Origin: Rhipicephalus microplus
Lineage: Eukaryota > Arthropoda > Arachnida > Ixodida > Ixodidae
Direction: 5' to 3'
Assembly (NCBI RefSeq): GCF_043290135.1
Contig: NC_134710.1
Location: forward strand, 14,399,321-14,463,320
DNA length: 64,000 bases
The position numbers and the translations under genes were made by a program. Positions 36,447 to 47,710 of this stretch are shown here, piece by piece (position 1 is the first letter of the stretch; the number at the start of each line of letters is the position of its first letter). The notes beneath the pieces were generated by a model, which had not been told where the DNA came from, searched no databases, and saw nothing but the letters and a program-made list of their open reading frames with translations.

Positions 36447-37207
36447 TTGTGGTACAGTATAGCTAGTAACGAGGAAACCAACCAGGGAGACTGTTTGACA
36501 GGTGGTATGGACAGATACGATTCCAAAGTGGCACCAGTAGGTAGAGACCGGGGCAGAAATAGACGTAGACACGAGGGCCGAGCCAATTCAGGCATACGGT
36601 ATATCAACATGCAGGGTGGCAGGAACAGGCTGAAGTGGGGAGAGATAGAAGAAGACCTAAGGGAGGAGAAGCTGGTGGTATATGGGTTTTCAGAAACCCA
36701 TCATAGGGACATAAAACAACTACCTAGCAATCCGGACTACGCATGGGAATATTGTAATAGAACAGAAGACAGCAGAAAGAGGGGTGGTGTTGGGGCATTT
36801 ATTCATAAAAGTACAGACTGACAGAGGGTCAAGCAGGAGCGTAGGGATAATTTGTGGCTAAGAGGGAAAGTGGCAGGGAATATTACGCTTCTGGGTTTTG
36901 TATACTTGTACACTGGAGCAAAAGACAGAGAGGAAAACCGAGAAATGATGCAGTGCATAGAAAATTACATTGAAAACTAGGAAAAGAGTGCGAGGAAATT
37001 TTATTAGGAGATATGAATGCACACGTAGAAGATATGGATGGATATACGGACCCAACAGGCAGAATGCTAATGGCCATGTGTGAAGGGAATGGTTTGGTCA
37101 TTTGCAACAGTACCGAGAAGTGCGATGAGCAGATAACATTGGAGGTGGGAAGGCTTCAGTCGCCAATTGATTACGCAATGATGTCACATAGGATGTATAA
37201 TGGGCTA
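36447..37207 (+). pseudogene. LINE A ORF2 fragment, APE-type endonuclease
   Basis: IRYINMQGGRNRLKWGEIEE, then VVYGFSETHHRD, RGGVGAFIHKS, DMNAHVEDMDGYTD and DYAMMSHRM are the N, E-T, G-G-V, D-x-N and D-Y blocks of an APE-like nuclease. A TGA at 36819-36821 and frame changes near 36980 inactivate it. The final SDH-type block (SDYKRIKLSFG) is found at about 41220, on the other side of the inserted LINE, proving continuity. Confidence 0.75.
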
Positions 37208-37232
37208 AGGGTGATGAACATCGATAAATATT
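37208..37232 (-). repeat. LINE B TAAA-repeat tail
   Basis: TATTTATTTATTTATTTATT on the plus strand, i.e. a short (AAATA)/(TAAA)-type 3' tail of the minus-strand LINE at its junction with LINE A. Confidence 0.75.
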
Positions 37233-37445
37233 TATTTATTTATTTATTTAACATACCTTACAGGTTCTCGTTAGAGCATAGGGTAAGGGGGGGCTTACAG
37301 AAAAAAAAGAAAGAAAAATGAGAACGTATACAGTTCAAATATACAAATAAATGCAACATAACAGCGACACTAATAACAGTAATAGAACAAGGAAAATACA
37401 GTCACCAAGTATATGCACCTCCATACAAATGTCTATGAAATGATG

Positions 37446-39060
37446 CTAGATGTAGTGAGAGAGCAGTTTCTCGCGGAACGCGTTGTTGTTAGTGACTGAA
37501 ACTATCTCGTCGGGAAGATCATTCCACAGTGAGATTGCCTGTGGCAAAGCAGATAAGTTGAACGCGCGTGTTCTGCCAAAAATACGCTTAAAGCTGCGCT
37601 GATTTCGCATGCGTGCAGACATGCGATCCGGTGTGTGTAGAGGGAAAGCGCATGGATTTCTGCTATTAATGTACTTGTGAAACAACACAAGGAGGGCTAT
37701 CTTGCGGCGGATATCCAATGGTTGTAAACCGATCTCGCGTTTAATTTGAGATACACTGCTGTGACATTTGTAGTTCTGAGTGATGAAGCGGGCTGCTCTG
37801 TTTTGAATGGCTTCGATCATCTGTATTAAATAGTTTTGATAAGGTGACCAAACTGGTCAGGCATATTCTAACTGTGGACGTACGAATGTTAAATAGGCTA
37901 TTTTGCGGACGCTCGATGTGGAGCAATGGAGATTTCGACGTAAATAACCTAGTGTTTTGGATGCCTTGGAACAAATGGAAGTTATGTGGGAAGACCATGA
38001 AAGTTTAGAGTCAATAATAACCCCTAGATATTTGTATGATGTGGTTCGATATACTTCACTATTTTTAATTTTGTATGAAAAAGTGGAAATCGAGGTTTTT
38101 CGGGAAACCGACATTAATTTACATTTTGAAGTGTTCAAGCTCATTAACCACTTATTACACCAACTGTAAACGAGGTCTAGGTCACCTTGAAGGGCCTCAT
38201 GATCAGAGGGAGATGTTGTGGTTCGATAAATGACACAGTCGTCTGCAAACAGGCGTATACGGGATTAAATGTTAGTCGGCAGATCGTTGATGAAGATTAA
38301 AAAGAGTAGAGGGCCAAGGACGCTACCCTGTGGCACTCCTGAAGTGACTTCTGCGATATCTGAATGAGAATCATTTGCAAATGTGAGCTGTTCATGATCT
38401 GTCTGTGTGTTCATGTCCAAGTTAGTCTGTAGATCTGTCGTGAATTCAAGTAGTTGTGTATCGCAAGAAAAACCTTTACTAAAGCCATGTTGGGTGCAAC
38501 TAAAAAAATTGTTTGATTCAAGATGACTGTAAATGTGAGAAGCAATGATATGTTCAAGTAATTTACAGCTGATAGAGGTTAACGAGATGGGACGATAATT
38601 TTCAACCTGATCTTTACATCCTGCTTTAAATATGGGGATAGCTTTGGCGACTTTCCAGTCCCTAGGAAGCTGAACGGTACACAAAGACTGTCAGAAAATG
38701 TGAAATAATATTTGAGAGGACGTGGGAACTGTATTTTTTAGTATCTTTGAATTGATACTATCTAGACCACTAGAAGTAGAAACTATGAGGTTGTTGATTA
38801 TTTTAGTGATGCCCTCAATGTTAATATCTACGGGTGCCATGAAAGGGTGATCAAGTTCCGGAAACTCAGGAATGCTAGAATGATCTTCCCGTGTGAAAAC
38901 AGAAGAAAAAAATGTGTTAAATGCAATTGCACACTGGTCTCTTGGGAGAGGTAATTGATTTTTGCCTTTCAAAGTAATATCTGTCACAGCAGAAGCAGGT
39001 GATAATTGTTGCCAAAATTTTCTGGGATTGCATTTTAATAACGATGGTAGGTCATGTTTA
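37446..39060 (-). pseudogene. LINE B ORF2, reverse transcriptase and C-terminus
   Basis: Contains [13 protein letters not shown] and [20 protein letters not shown], then [46 protein letters not shown] (catalytic Y/FxDD), TSYKYLGVIID and the thumb. The C-terminus is IEAIQNRAARFITQNY...LWNDLPDEIV. The segment between the QHGF and PQGS blocks is short, and the FLDFSKAFD motif with its first catalytic aspartate is missing, indicating an internal deletion. A TAA precedes the FADD block. Confidence 0.8.
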
Positions 39061-39359
39061 AAGTACTTGTCTTTAGCAGTGAATAACGCAGAAGTATAAG
39101 TTTTAGGACATTCTTAATATTAATTCCAAGCAGAGGCACTACAAGCGTGCATCGTGGTCCTATACAGCCTTTTTTTTTCGATTTCTCATAGTTCGCAAAT
39201 ATTTGTTAAACCATGGGTTTCTCTTATCATTAGATATGGCGATTTCAGGGGCGTATTTGTAGACTAATAAAGTAATCTCCTCTCTAAACAATGACCAATT
39301 TTCATCGACGGTACGACTTGACAATGAGGGCAAGAATGTGCTGTGATAGAAATCTTAAA

Positions 39360-40110
39360 AGTCAGAATTCATACAACTATAATTGGCCTTAGTGTAGTCT
39401 CTAATCACTTTTGTAGTTTTACCCGCAACTTTGAGAGGAATGTTTATTGATAATTGAACGAGCTTATGGTCACTAAATCCTTCAAGGCAAGAGATTTCAT
39501 CTACATTATCAGGATCTGAGGTAAGTAATAAATCCAAAATATTATTGCCCCGTGTTGGCTGGTTGATTATTTGAGCGAAATTAAAATCAAGGGCAAAATT
39601 CACAAAGTCAAGAGACATTTTTGAGGTGGATGAACAATTGATCCAGTCAATTTGTGGTAAATTTAAGTCACCAAACAGATGGACATTATGAGTGCGGTTT
39701 TTCTCAATAGCTAATGTGGTGCTGCTGCGAAGGTGATCTATAAATGATGGTTCAGAATCGGGAGGACGGTAACATACGCCTACTAGTATTTTAGTGGCAC
39801 AAATCGTTCACGCGACCCAGACGATTTCCAAGTTTGAGTTTGTATCGATGACAAAAGTAGGTATAGATTTTTTATAGCAATAAGGACACCTCCCTCACGT
39901 TTGCTTTGATGATCACGTCGGAAGATGTTATAATCGGCATTCCCGTGAAGAATTTCACTTTCATCAACATCCTGAGTAAGCCACGTTTCAGTGAGCAGGA
40001 GGACATCAGTTAGGCTATCTTCTAAGAATGAACAAATGAGATCACGCTTGTGCAGTAAACTGCGAATGTTAGTAAAGGAAACACATACAGCCGGTGCAGA
40101 TTTACTCTGA
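39360..40110 (-). pseudogene. LINE B ORF2, APE endonuclease
   Basis: VCVSFTNIRSLLHKRDLICS, then LLLTETWL, NIFRRDH...REGGVLIAI, HLFGDLNLPQIDW, NILDLLLTSDP and GFSDHKLVQLS. These are the N, E-T-W, R-G-G, GDLNxP and SDH blocks of an APE nuclease, all in order. The reading frame changes near 39850 and 39800. Confidence 0.8.
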
Positions 40111-40145
40111 ATTTCTCTAGAGACATGCGCACGCCTATGCCTCAG

Positions 40146-41154
40146 CTATCTAGCAGACAGCTTGACTGCGTGAGTAGCACTATCATATATGTACGTTTTA
40201 TCGCCCATGCGCAGACGATCAACGACGAGCTTGTAGGGCTTGTTTTCATTTTTGGCAAATTCGATTAGCTTTCTTCTGGCTTGTAGCGTGGGTAAAGAGA
40301 AATCTTCACGTACTGAAAATGTCGATCCCTCTATTTTATGAGCTGAAGCAATAACGCACTGCTTATCTTTGAAAAAAGCAAATTTGCTATTATAGGCCGG
40401 TGTTTGCCAACAGCAAAGTGACCAAGTCTGTGAACTCGTTCAAATTTCGCGGCACTTGTATTCTTCTGTAGTTTCTCCGAGCAAAATTTAATCAACTTCT
40501 GCTCAGATGTATTCCAGTCCTCGTTTTAATCATCTTCTATTCCAAAAATAGCAAGTTTCAGCGCCTGAGCCTGTTTCCCGTGTCATCACATCTAGATGTG
40601 ATTTCCACGACTTTCTTAAAGATGGAGGACATAGCGGAACTCGAAGTGGCATCTGTGGTATATGAAGAGTGTAGACTACCTTCCAGCTTCGACACCCTCT
40701 CTGAAAGAAGCTTTACCTCAGCGTTCGTGTTTATATGGCCTTGTTTTATGCCCCTGACCTCCTCAAGTAAAGCAGTTTGAGTAGCTTCAATTCGACGCAC
40801 TGTTTCGAGTACCGCACTATCCGATTTGGGCTCAAATGTAGGAGAACCGGTATTACCTTCGTATACTGACACTCTCTCCGATATGCTTCTCAAATCAGCT
40901 TCTATGCGCTGCACAGTCAACAAAACACTACTCAACATATTTTCCGTTTTGGCTCCAGGCCCGGGATTTAACTCGACGTCACCCGACAACACAAGCAACA
41001 ACCCTAAGTACGCTGAGTGCACATTTGACAGGCAAGATAACACTCGTTTCATAGCACTGCAAAGTTCAGGTGGGTACGACAACGCAACAAGACAGTATTC
41101 ATTGCTTTTGCAACATGAAGCATTTGCGAAATATCTAACCTGGAAAAGCAGCAT
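40146..41154 (-). pseudogene. LINE B ORF1: hydrophobic leader, 2A motif, coiled coil, L1-like RRM/CTD
   Basis: ATG at 41152-41154. A hydrophobic stretch (AYLGLLLVLS) precedes GDVELNPGP, the canonical 2A/StopGo motif. Downstream lies a heptad-rich coiled coil (SSVLLTVQRIEADLRSISER). At about 40550-40160 come FERVHRLGHFAVGKHRP, SVREDFSLP and ENKPYKLVVDRLRMGDKTY, a typical L1-ORF1-like RRM plus C-terminal domain. ORF1 proteins bind RNA and act as nucleic-acid chaperones. A TAA just after LKLAIFGIEDD and one frameshift near 40385 break this copy. It ends KLSAR at 40146. Confidence 0.75.
40957..40983 (-). other. 2A-like ribosome-skipping motif (GDVELNPGP)
   Basis: The nine codons encode G-D-V-E-L-N-P-G-P, an exact match to the D-V/I-E-x-N-P-G-P consensus. 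It sits about 35 residues from the second methionine and directly after a hydrophobic leader. The family behaviour is a skipped glycyl-prolyl bond between NPG and P. Several animal LINE families are known to carry such motifs at the ORF1 N-terminus. Confidence 0.9.
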
Positions 41155-42275
41155 ATTTAAGTGCGCCGTTTTCGCTGCGGTGCCGCACCCAATATGAGAT
41201 ATGAGTCCAGAAGCTTAGGTAGTGATCTGATTACAAACGTATTAAGCTGAGCTTTGGAAGAGAAATGAAAATGGGAAGGAAACATTACGAGAAACCACAC
41301 GGTAATATTTATTCAGAAAGACAAATAGATATAGCAACTAAAGATATTGAGAAAATAATTACCGAGGGTACCAAAACAGAATGGACGTACACAAATTCAA
41401 CTTAATTGTTTGAGTGAGAGCTTGCTAAGGTACGAGTCAAATCAACTGGGAAAAACAGACACAAACCCAAGAGTTGGTGGGATGAGAAAGTTAAGAGAGC
41501 TATAGTAAGACGTCAGCAAGCTTCCAGAGAACACAGGTATGCTAAACAGAGGGTTGAACCGGAAGGTGATGTCGAAAGAAAATGGGATAACTTTTTGAGC
41601 TGTAAAAGGGAGGCGTGCCATCTGGTCAGTGAAAAGATGAGAAAAAAAAGTGGCCGCATAGATGATGTAAGTTAACAAAAAGTATAGAAAGGCAGCTGCA
41701 AAATTTTGTAATTATATAAATTCTGAGAAATATAACAAGCATGGAACAGAGGTTTATAACTACAGCTCAAGGGGTAAATTAAAAGGGAATAGGGCAATGG
41801 AATATATGAGAACAATGATCACAGAAAAATTTAAACACCTAGAAAGCACTGCGTGCACCATACCAGATGAGGATGGACCAATTAGCACAGTAGCTCTACG
41901 GGGACAACAAGAGTGAAAAAGGGCAGAGCAGAGGGTTCCTAATAGCACTTCAACGAGCTCTGACAGCATCAAAATTATGCTGATAAAGAAAGTAGGACTA
42001 AAGTCTAACCAAACATTAAGATGAGAGGCAGCGAGCAAAGCAATAATAGATGGCGAAGCCTCCAATAGGTGGAAACTGAGCAGGATGAGCATAATCTATA
42101 AAGGAAAGGGGGTCAAAGCTGATATAAAAACCACTGCCCTATAACAGTAACATCAGTGGTTTACAGGCTGGTGATGCAGATAGTAAAGGAAATACTACAG
42201 ATATGGATGGAGAATGGGGGGGGTTCCGTAAACGAAAGACTCATTGATTCAGTGTATTGAAATAGCCGAAAAAGA

Positions 42276-42828
42276 ATGCAGGCCCCCGTGGCTGGCATTT
42301 TTAGGTATCAAGGAGCTTACGATAGTGTGACTCGAGAAGACTTGTGGGGAATACTGGACACAGTAGATCTGGAAGATGGATTAACTAATATTCTAAAGGA
42401 TATCTATAAAAGTAACAAGATAGTTATAAAATGGGAAGATCAGGTATCCGAACCTATAGAGGTACAATGCGGGCTTCGACAGCGATGTCCCTTGTGACCT
42501 TTGTTATTTACGCTGTATCTACAGGGACTAGAAGCCAAATTATAGGGGAGTCAACTCGGCTTCAGCCTCTTTTGCCAAGCTAGAGAAACACGTTGAACAA
42601 TCATTGCAAGCATTGATGTATGCAGATGATATAGTATTATTAGCCGACAACAAGAAAGATCTGCAGAAATTGATAGCCATTTGCGGTAATGAGAGAGATA
42701 AGTTAATTTTTAAGTTCAGCAGGAAAAAATCCGCAATCATTATTTTTAATGATAACGAAGGCAGTGAACATAAGATACAGGAAGTCATCCTAGAGATAGT
42801 GGATAAATACAAATGTTTGGGCGTATAA
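42276..42828 (+). pseudogene. LINE A reverse transcriptase core fragment
   Basis: YQGAYDSVTREDLWGILDTV is RT motif A with its aspartate. IEVQCGLRQRCPL is motif B, and ALMYADDIVLLADNKKDL is the YADD motif C, followed by DKYKCLGV. A TGA follows the B motif and the frame shifts before YADD. Confidence 0.75.
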
Positions 42829-43068
42829 ATAAACAATAGGGCTGAGTGCCTAAAGGAGCGCAAAAGATACGTAATCACTTAAAGTAACAGGAACGCAGCT
42901 GTAATAAAAAATAGGGCACTGTGGAACTACAATAGGTATGAAGTTGTGAGAGGGATTCGGAAAGGTGTCGTGGTCCCGGGTTTGACGTTCGGCAATGCGG
43001 TCATGTGCATGAAATCAGAGGTTCAAGCAAGATTAGAAAATAAATAACGTGGCATAGGTAGACTTACT

Positions 43069-43760
43069 TTGGGGGCACACGAGAATACCCCAAATCAGGG
43101 GGTAAATGGTGACCAGGGTGACATGAGATGGACATTGTTTGAGTGCAGGGAAGCTAGCAGCAAGGTAGAATTTGAGGAGCGATTGAGAAAAATGGGAGAG
43201 GAGCGTTGGACTAGAAAAGTTTTCAGCTACTTGTGCATAAAGAATGTTGATAAGAAATGGAAGAAGCGAGCTCAAAAATTGTCAAGAAAGTATTTAGACA
43301 ACAGCAGAATACCAACCCAAAAGGAAACATCGGTTAAGAAGAAGCTGAAGGAAAGAAAGAGGGAGCATGCGGAAAATTGCAATGCTGATGAAATCATCAC
43401 TGGAGACCTACCGAACTTTCAAGCAGGAAATTGCAGAAGAAAATATCTACGATAACTTTCGGGGTAGTTCTCTGCTGTTCGAAGCCAGAACGTGAGCCAG
43501 AACTGAGCCAAATACGAAGGCATTGAGACCTTATGTAGTGCGTGTGGAAAGAAGGTGAAAATGGCTGAACATTTAATAATGTTCTGTGAAAGGACCTTTA
43601 ATAATGTCCTATAATCCAAGATAATGGTGCCGGACTTTTCAAAGCATTGGGGCTTAGGGAAAGTGAAGGCAAAATAGACTTTAAATTGGTAGAAATAACC
43701 AGGAGGAGGCTGACTGATTGATGGCTACAATGAAGGCGCGAGTGAATCTCAATCCTTCAA
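43069..43760 (+). pseudogene. LINE A C-terminal domain, degenerate copy
   Basis: EFEERLRKMGEERWTRKVFS then KNVDKKWKKRAQKL, and a broken remnant of the CxxC..H..C knuckle near 43530-43585. It is parallel to the intact copy at 43906-44532. Confidence 0.7.
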
Positions 43761-43894
43761 CACATCATGACCTCCGAGATTGTGGGCACGCGGTGTGGTT
43801 CTCTCCGGCCGTCGCAATCGCCACGCTCTCCAGCGAAACCAGCGAGTATCGCCTCACACGCCCGGCTCCCGCGAGAGGGCGCGTTTAATGTGAG

Positions 43895-44662
43895 TACAAG
43901 GTGATATGGGATGGACATCATTTGAGGGCAGGGAAGCTAGCAGCAAGATAAAATTTGAGAAGCGATTGAGAGAAATGGGGGAAGAGCGTTGGGCTAGGAA
44001 GGCTTTCAGCTACTTGTACATGAAGAATGTCGATACAAAATGGAGGAAGCGAACCAGGAAGTTGACTGGTAAATACTTAGAAAACAGCAGGTGGCCAAAC
44101 CAAAAAGAACTATCGGTTAAGAAGAAAGTGAAGGAAACGGAGACTGACATGTGGAGAATGGGCATGATTAAGAAGTCCGCACTAGAGATCTATCGAACGT
44201 TTAAGCAGGAAATTGCCAAGGAAAGGATCTATGATAATACTCGGGGTAGTTCTCTACTGTTTGAGGCCAGAACGGGAGTACTGCGAACCAAGGCATATCG
44301 GGCCAAATACGAAGGGGTAGACACAGTATGCAGTGCGTGTGGAGAGGAAGAAGAAACTGCTGAACACTTGATAATGTTCTGTAAAGGGCTTCACCCTATA
44401 GTTCAGGATGATGGCGCAGAGTTTTTCAAAGCACTGGAGTTTAGGGACCGGGAGGGCAAAATAAACTTTAAGCGGGTAGACTTAACTAGAAGGAGGTTAT
44501 CTGATTGGTGGCTAAAGTCAAGGCACGAGTGAAAATTAAACTTTTCACTGCAAAGTACGAATCCTCAAACTCTTTTTTTAAGGAAAAAAATATAGTTTCT
44601 GGTTCATTAGGTATTACGGCTTGGTGGCGCTAGCCACCGCCCGATCTAAAGGGTACAGCCAT
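43895..44662 (+). mobile_element. Second LINE A copy, 3' fragment with (CATC)n tail
   Basis: A separate 5'-truncated insertion of the same LINE family. It begins within the C-terminal domain (GWTSFEGREASSKIKFEKRL), reaches a stop at 44530-44532 and has a 3' UTR ending GGCGCTAGCCACCGCCCGAT and AAAGGGTACAGCC. It runs into a (CATC)n tract, the family's 3' tail. A GC-rich 130-bp segment separates it from the first copy. Confidence 0.8.
43906..44532 (+). CDS. LINE A-type ORF2 C-terminal domain, intact 208 codons
   Basis: It opens with a run of basic, helical sequence (RWARKAFSYLYMKNVDTKWR). Then come EIYRTFKQEIAKERIYDNTR, GSSLLFEARTGVLRTKAY and a zinc-knuckle-like CSACGEEEETAEHLIMFC (C-x2-C-x8-H-x4-C), and it ends DWWLKSRHE. 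This is the conserved tail found after the RT domain in LINE ORF2 proteins. It is open without stops but lacks EN and RT because the insertion is 5'-truncated, so the start is not a real initiation site. Confidence 0.75.
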   Translation: MGWTSFEGREASSKIKFEKRLREMGEERWARKAFSYLYMKNVDTKWRKRTRKLTGKYLENSRWPNQKELSVKKKVKETETDMWRMGMIKKSALEIYRTFKQEIAKERIYDNTRGSSLLFEARTGVLRTKAYRAKYEGVDTVCSACGEEEETAEHLIMFCKGLHPIVQDDGAEFFKALEFRDREGKINFKRVDLTRRRLSDWWLKSRHE

Positions 44663-44898
44663 ATCCATCCATCCATCCATCCATCCATCCATCCATCCAT
44701 CCATCCATCCATCCATCCATCCATCCATCCATCCATCCATCCATCCATCCATCCATCCATCCATCCATCCATCCATCCATCCATCCATCCATCCATCCAT
44801 CCATCCATCCATCCATCCATCCATCCATCCATCCATCCATCCATCCATCCATCCATCCATCCATCCATCCATCCATCCATCCATCCATCCATCCATCC
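44663..44898. repeat. (CATC)n microsatellite tail, about 59 units
   Basis: 236 bp of uninterrupted CATC/ATCC directly after the LINE 3' UTR. Confidence 0.97.
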
Positions 44899-45938
44899 TC
44901 GAGCGGCGGAGACCATGGCAGAAAGCAGAGCGCGCAGGATTTTAGCACGCGCATGTTTTTTTCCCCTTGTGTGTGAGCAAAAATCACCGAAAAATCTTCT
45001 GGCTGCAATGAAGGCAAGTATTTTTTTTTCTGTCACTGTTTTTATTTCGGTCCACTTGGTGAATAAAAGCATGACAACTGCTTACTTTTTCTTATATTGA
45101 TTATTGCAAGGAAATATTAATTCGTCTGTGACAGAGGCATTCGAACATTCCCCCTTTCTGAAGACAAGTATGTGGGTGAAAACTGGGCTAGTTATTGTCA
45201 TTGAATCATGTTGCCCTCATATATAGTTAGAAAGCGTTTTACTAGTTTATCGCGTACCGATATTTATCAGGTGGTCAACCGAATGCCACTTACGCTCCAG
45301 ATAATTAAGCGCGCTGATCGTGCCACTTATAATGTGGTAATTTTGCCAGAATATCGTGAAAGGCTACGATTAGCCGACCTATATTTACTCCCGACATCCT
45401 TCACAGTGAAAGTACTTAAGTTATTATCGTCTCTTTTTTCATCATTTGTATTTTGATTATATTTTGGTAGCACAATGCCCATATCAGTATCGTGTTCATT
45501 TACAGTTATCTCTTGTGCATCCAAATCAAAGGGTCGCACATGGGGCCAAACGACGTCTTTCAGAAAACCAAGTATTCGTCGAGGTAGACTACTGGAGAAA
45601 ACGCGCAGTGTTTCATAACAGATACACAGAAATCTGAAGGCGTGCGGCGTTTTTTTTTTTCAAGAAGCAAAAGATCTCGATGTTCGTTCTTACATTCCCC
45701 AACATATCTACCGAACACCATAGAACTCACAGTGTGAATGGCCGACCATAAGTGACCAAGGCGCACCTGTAACCAACCCGCGGTCATCGCAGAGACGGTG
45801 ACGTTCACTCTAGACGTATACACCTCCTCTGTGTCTCCCGCTTCTGCGGCGCGATGAGAGGTAGTTGGAAAGAAAAACTGGGGAACTGGGGAAGCCTCGC
45901 GGGCGAGTGGGAAGCGTTGTACGCTTTGAAAGCGCGGC
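44899..45938. other. Unassigned sequence
   Basis: No recognised gene or repeat between the LINE tail and the next transposon. Confidence 0.4.
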
Positions 45939-45941
45939 TTA
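45939..45941. repeat. TTA target-site duplication, left
   Basis: TTA directly outside the 50-bp inverted repeat; pairs with 50375-50377. Confidence 0.65.
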
Positions 45942-46539
45942 AGTGCCAACCACTGGCACGCGTATGCACGCGCCTACGCGTCAAAAGCGTCTAGTCGCGC
46001 CTGTGGAGGAAAAGGGCGCCCAACTACTGGCACGCGTCGACCGCGTTGACGCCCACGCGTCTAAGGCCGATGCACAATGTTGTTTGATCTTTTGGCTTAG
46101 AACTGTCCAAGTTCAGCACAGAATGGCACGTTCTCAACTGGAGCGCGAATGTATGTTTTAGAGGATATGAGAACACGTTAACAAGTTGATAGTGCTTCAA
46201 CCACCACAGTTTAGACTATTTTAGAAGTAATTGACATTTCAGTGCCCAAAGTAACTACAGCGGTATGCACCAAAAATCAACATCGGTGCGTGCGCCGCTC
46301 CTGCGAATGAACATTCGCGTCTAGCATACTGTACGTCTCTCACATGTGTGTGCAGGGTTCTCCTTAAGGAGGGGGGGGGGGGCTAAAGTTTGTCCCAGTG
46401 CCCCTCCCCAGGGCTGACTTAGCACCCCCTCCCTATTATGTTAATATATGGAGTTGACATTGAGCTCTCCCCCCCCCCTCCTCTCTGCGGTGAATGAGGC
46501 GTGGCTGCCCTCCTGATAAGGTTTACAAACCACCGGGTT

Positions 46540-47710
46540 TCTATACCTGCACTACCAAAGTTACTAACAATATCTTGCATATGCTGGTACCTACAGTATA
46601 TTTACCAACATATTTTATGTCAGTCAACTTAATAATCACGCCTGCAACTTCATGACCTGACAGATTTAAGTCAGTCATAAGACTACAATTGAGGCCAGAG
46701 TAGCAGGCTTTCGGCTGATGTGTGTGTTCAAAATATCCTCTAATGCAACAAAGCACACCTGGTTCTTATTGATACAACTGATATTGGCCATAAGATAAGA
46801 ACCAAATACTGCGTAGAATGCCTTCGGGCATTTTCCATAGTCGAAATGTGCTCTAATGCAACTAACTGTGCCTGACACTTCATGATGTGACAGATATCGG
46901 TCATAATATTGCAACTTACTCCTGTATGGAAGACTTCTTGGCGTTGTCTTTAGTCAAGGTATTCTTTAAAACGACTAATGATACCCAACTGTTCATGAAG
47001 TCACAGATATCGGTCATAATATTAGAGCTGAAACCTTAATGCAAGACTTCTGGACATTGTCTTTAGTCAAAGTATTCTCTAACACGACAAACAACACCCA
47101 ACTGTTCATGAAGTCACAGATATTGGTCATAATATTAGAACTGAATCCTTAGTGGAATACTTCTGGACGTTGTCTTAAGTCAAAGTTTTTTCTAAAACAA
47201 CAGACGACACCCGACTGTTCATGAAGTCACAGATATCGGTCATAATATTGGAACTGAACCCTGTATGGAAGACTTCTGGACGTTGTCTTTAGTCAAAGTA
47301 TTCTCTAAAACGACACCCAACTGTTCATGAAGTCACATATATTGGTCATAATATTAGAACTGAAACCTTAATGCAAGCCTTCTGGACGTTGTCTTAAGTC
47401 AAAGTATTCTCTAAAACGACAGACGACACCCAACTGTTCATGAAGTCACAGATATCGGTCATAATATTAGAACTGAAACCTTAATGCAAGACTTCTGGAC
47501 GTTGTCTTTAGTCAAAGTATTCTCTAAAACGACAAATGACGCCCAACTCTTCATGAAGTCACAAATATTGGTCATAATACTGGAACTGAACCCTTCATGG
47601 AAGGCAGCCAAAATGTTCTCCAATGCAATAAAACACACCCGACACATCATGATGCAGCAGATATTAGTGACCAGATTGGAACCGAGCACAGCATGGAACA
47701 ATTTCGGATG
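46540..47710. repeat. 113-bp tandem array, about 10 monomers
   Basis: GTTCATGAAGTCACAGATAT-type anchors start at 46991, 47104, 47217, 47323, 47436 and 47549, i.e. every 113 bp with one 106-bp unit. Central monomers are near-identical; those at 46651, 46765, 46880 and 47663 are increasingly diverged. Two further decayed monomers lie at about 48085-48260. 113 is not a multiple of three, so open frames here are incidental. Confidence 0.92.

Larger units (their letters stand above)
36175..37207 (+). mobile_element. LINE A, 5' part: esterase-like domain and APE endonuclease
   Basis: First half of a plus-strand non-LTR retrotransposon that resumes at about 41200. It contains an ORF1-type esterase-like fragment and the start of an apurinic-type endonuclease. 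It is broken by frameshifts (a G-run at about 36418-36436) and stops, and is cut at about 37207 by a minus-strand CR1-like LINE. The element is dead. Confidence 0.7.
37208..41200 (-). mobile_element. LINE B: CR1-like non-LTR retrotransposon with 2A leader, near full length
   Basis: A complete LINE layout is read on the minus strand. Its 5' end is near 41200. ORF1 (41154-40146) has a leader, 2A motif, coiled coil and L1-type RRM/CTD. ORF2 has APE endonuclease (about 40110-39360) and RT (about 39060-37450). A 3' UTR and TAAA-repeat tail lie at 37208-37232. Several stops and at least one deletion in the RT make this copy defective. It is inserted in LINE A, whose endonuclease resumes immediately to the right. 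Clade assignment (CR1/L2-like) is from domain order and the microsatellite tail. Confidence 0.8.
41200..43760 (+). mobile_element. LINE A, 3' part: end of endonuclease, RT and C-terminal domain
   Basis: Resumes with ESRSLGSD and SDYKRIKLSFG (a few-base frameshift at about 41220), the last endonuclease block. It continues through ERQIDIATKDIEKII, KSWWDEKVKRAI and a decayed RT with DSVTREDLWGIL, IEVQCGLRQRCPL and ALMYADDIVLLADN. The end is a broken C-terminal region (RWTRKVFSYLCIKNVDKKW). Numerous stops; dead. Confidence 0.75.

Noticed and set aside
44630..45072. Long frames encoding repeated MDGW or HPSI residues (also at 60504-61037)
   Set aside because: Translations of the (CATC)n/(ATCC)n microsatellites in every frame; not genes.
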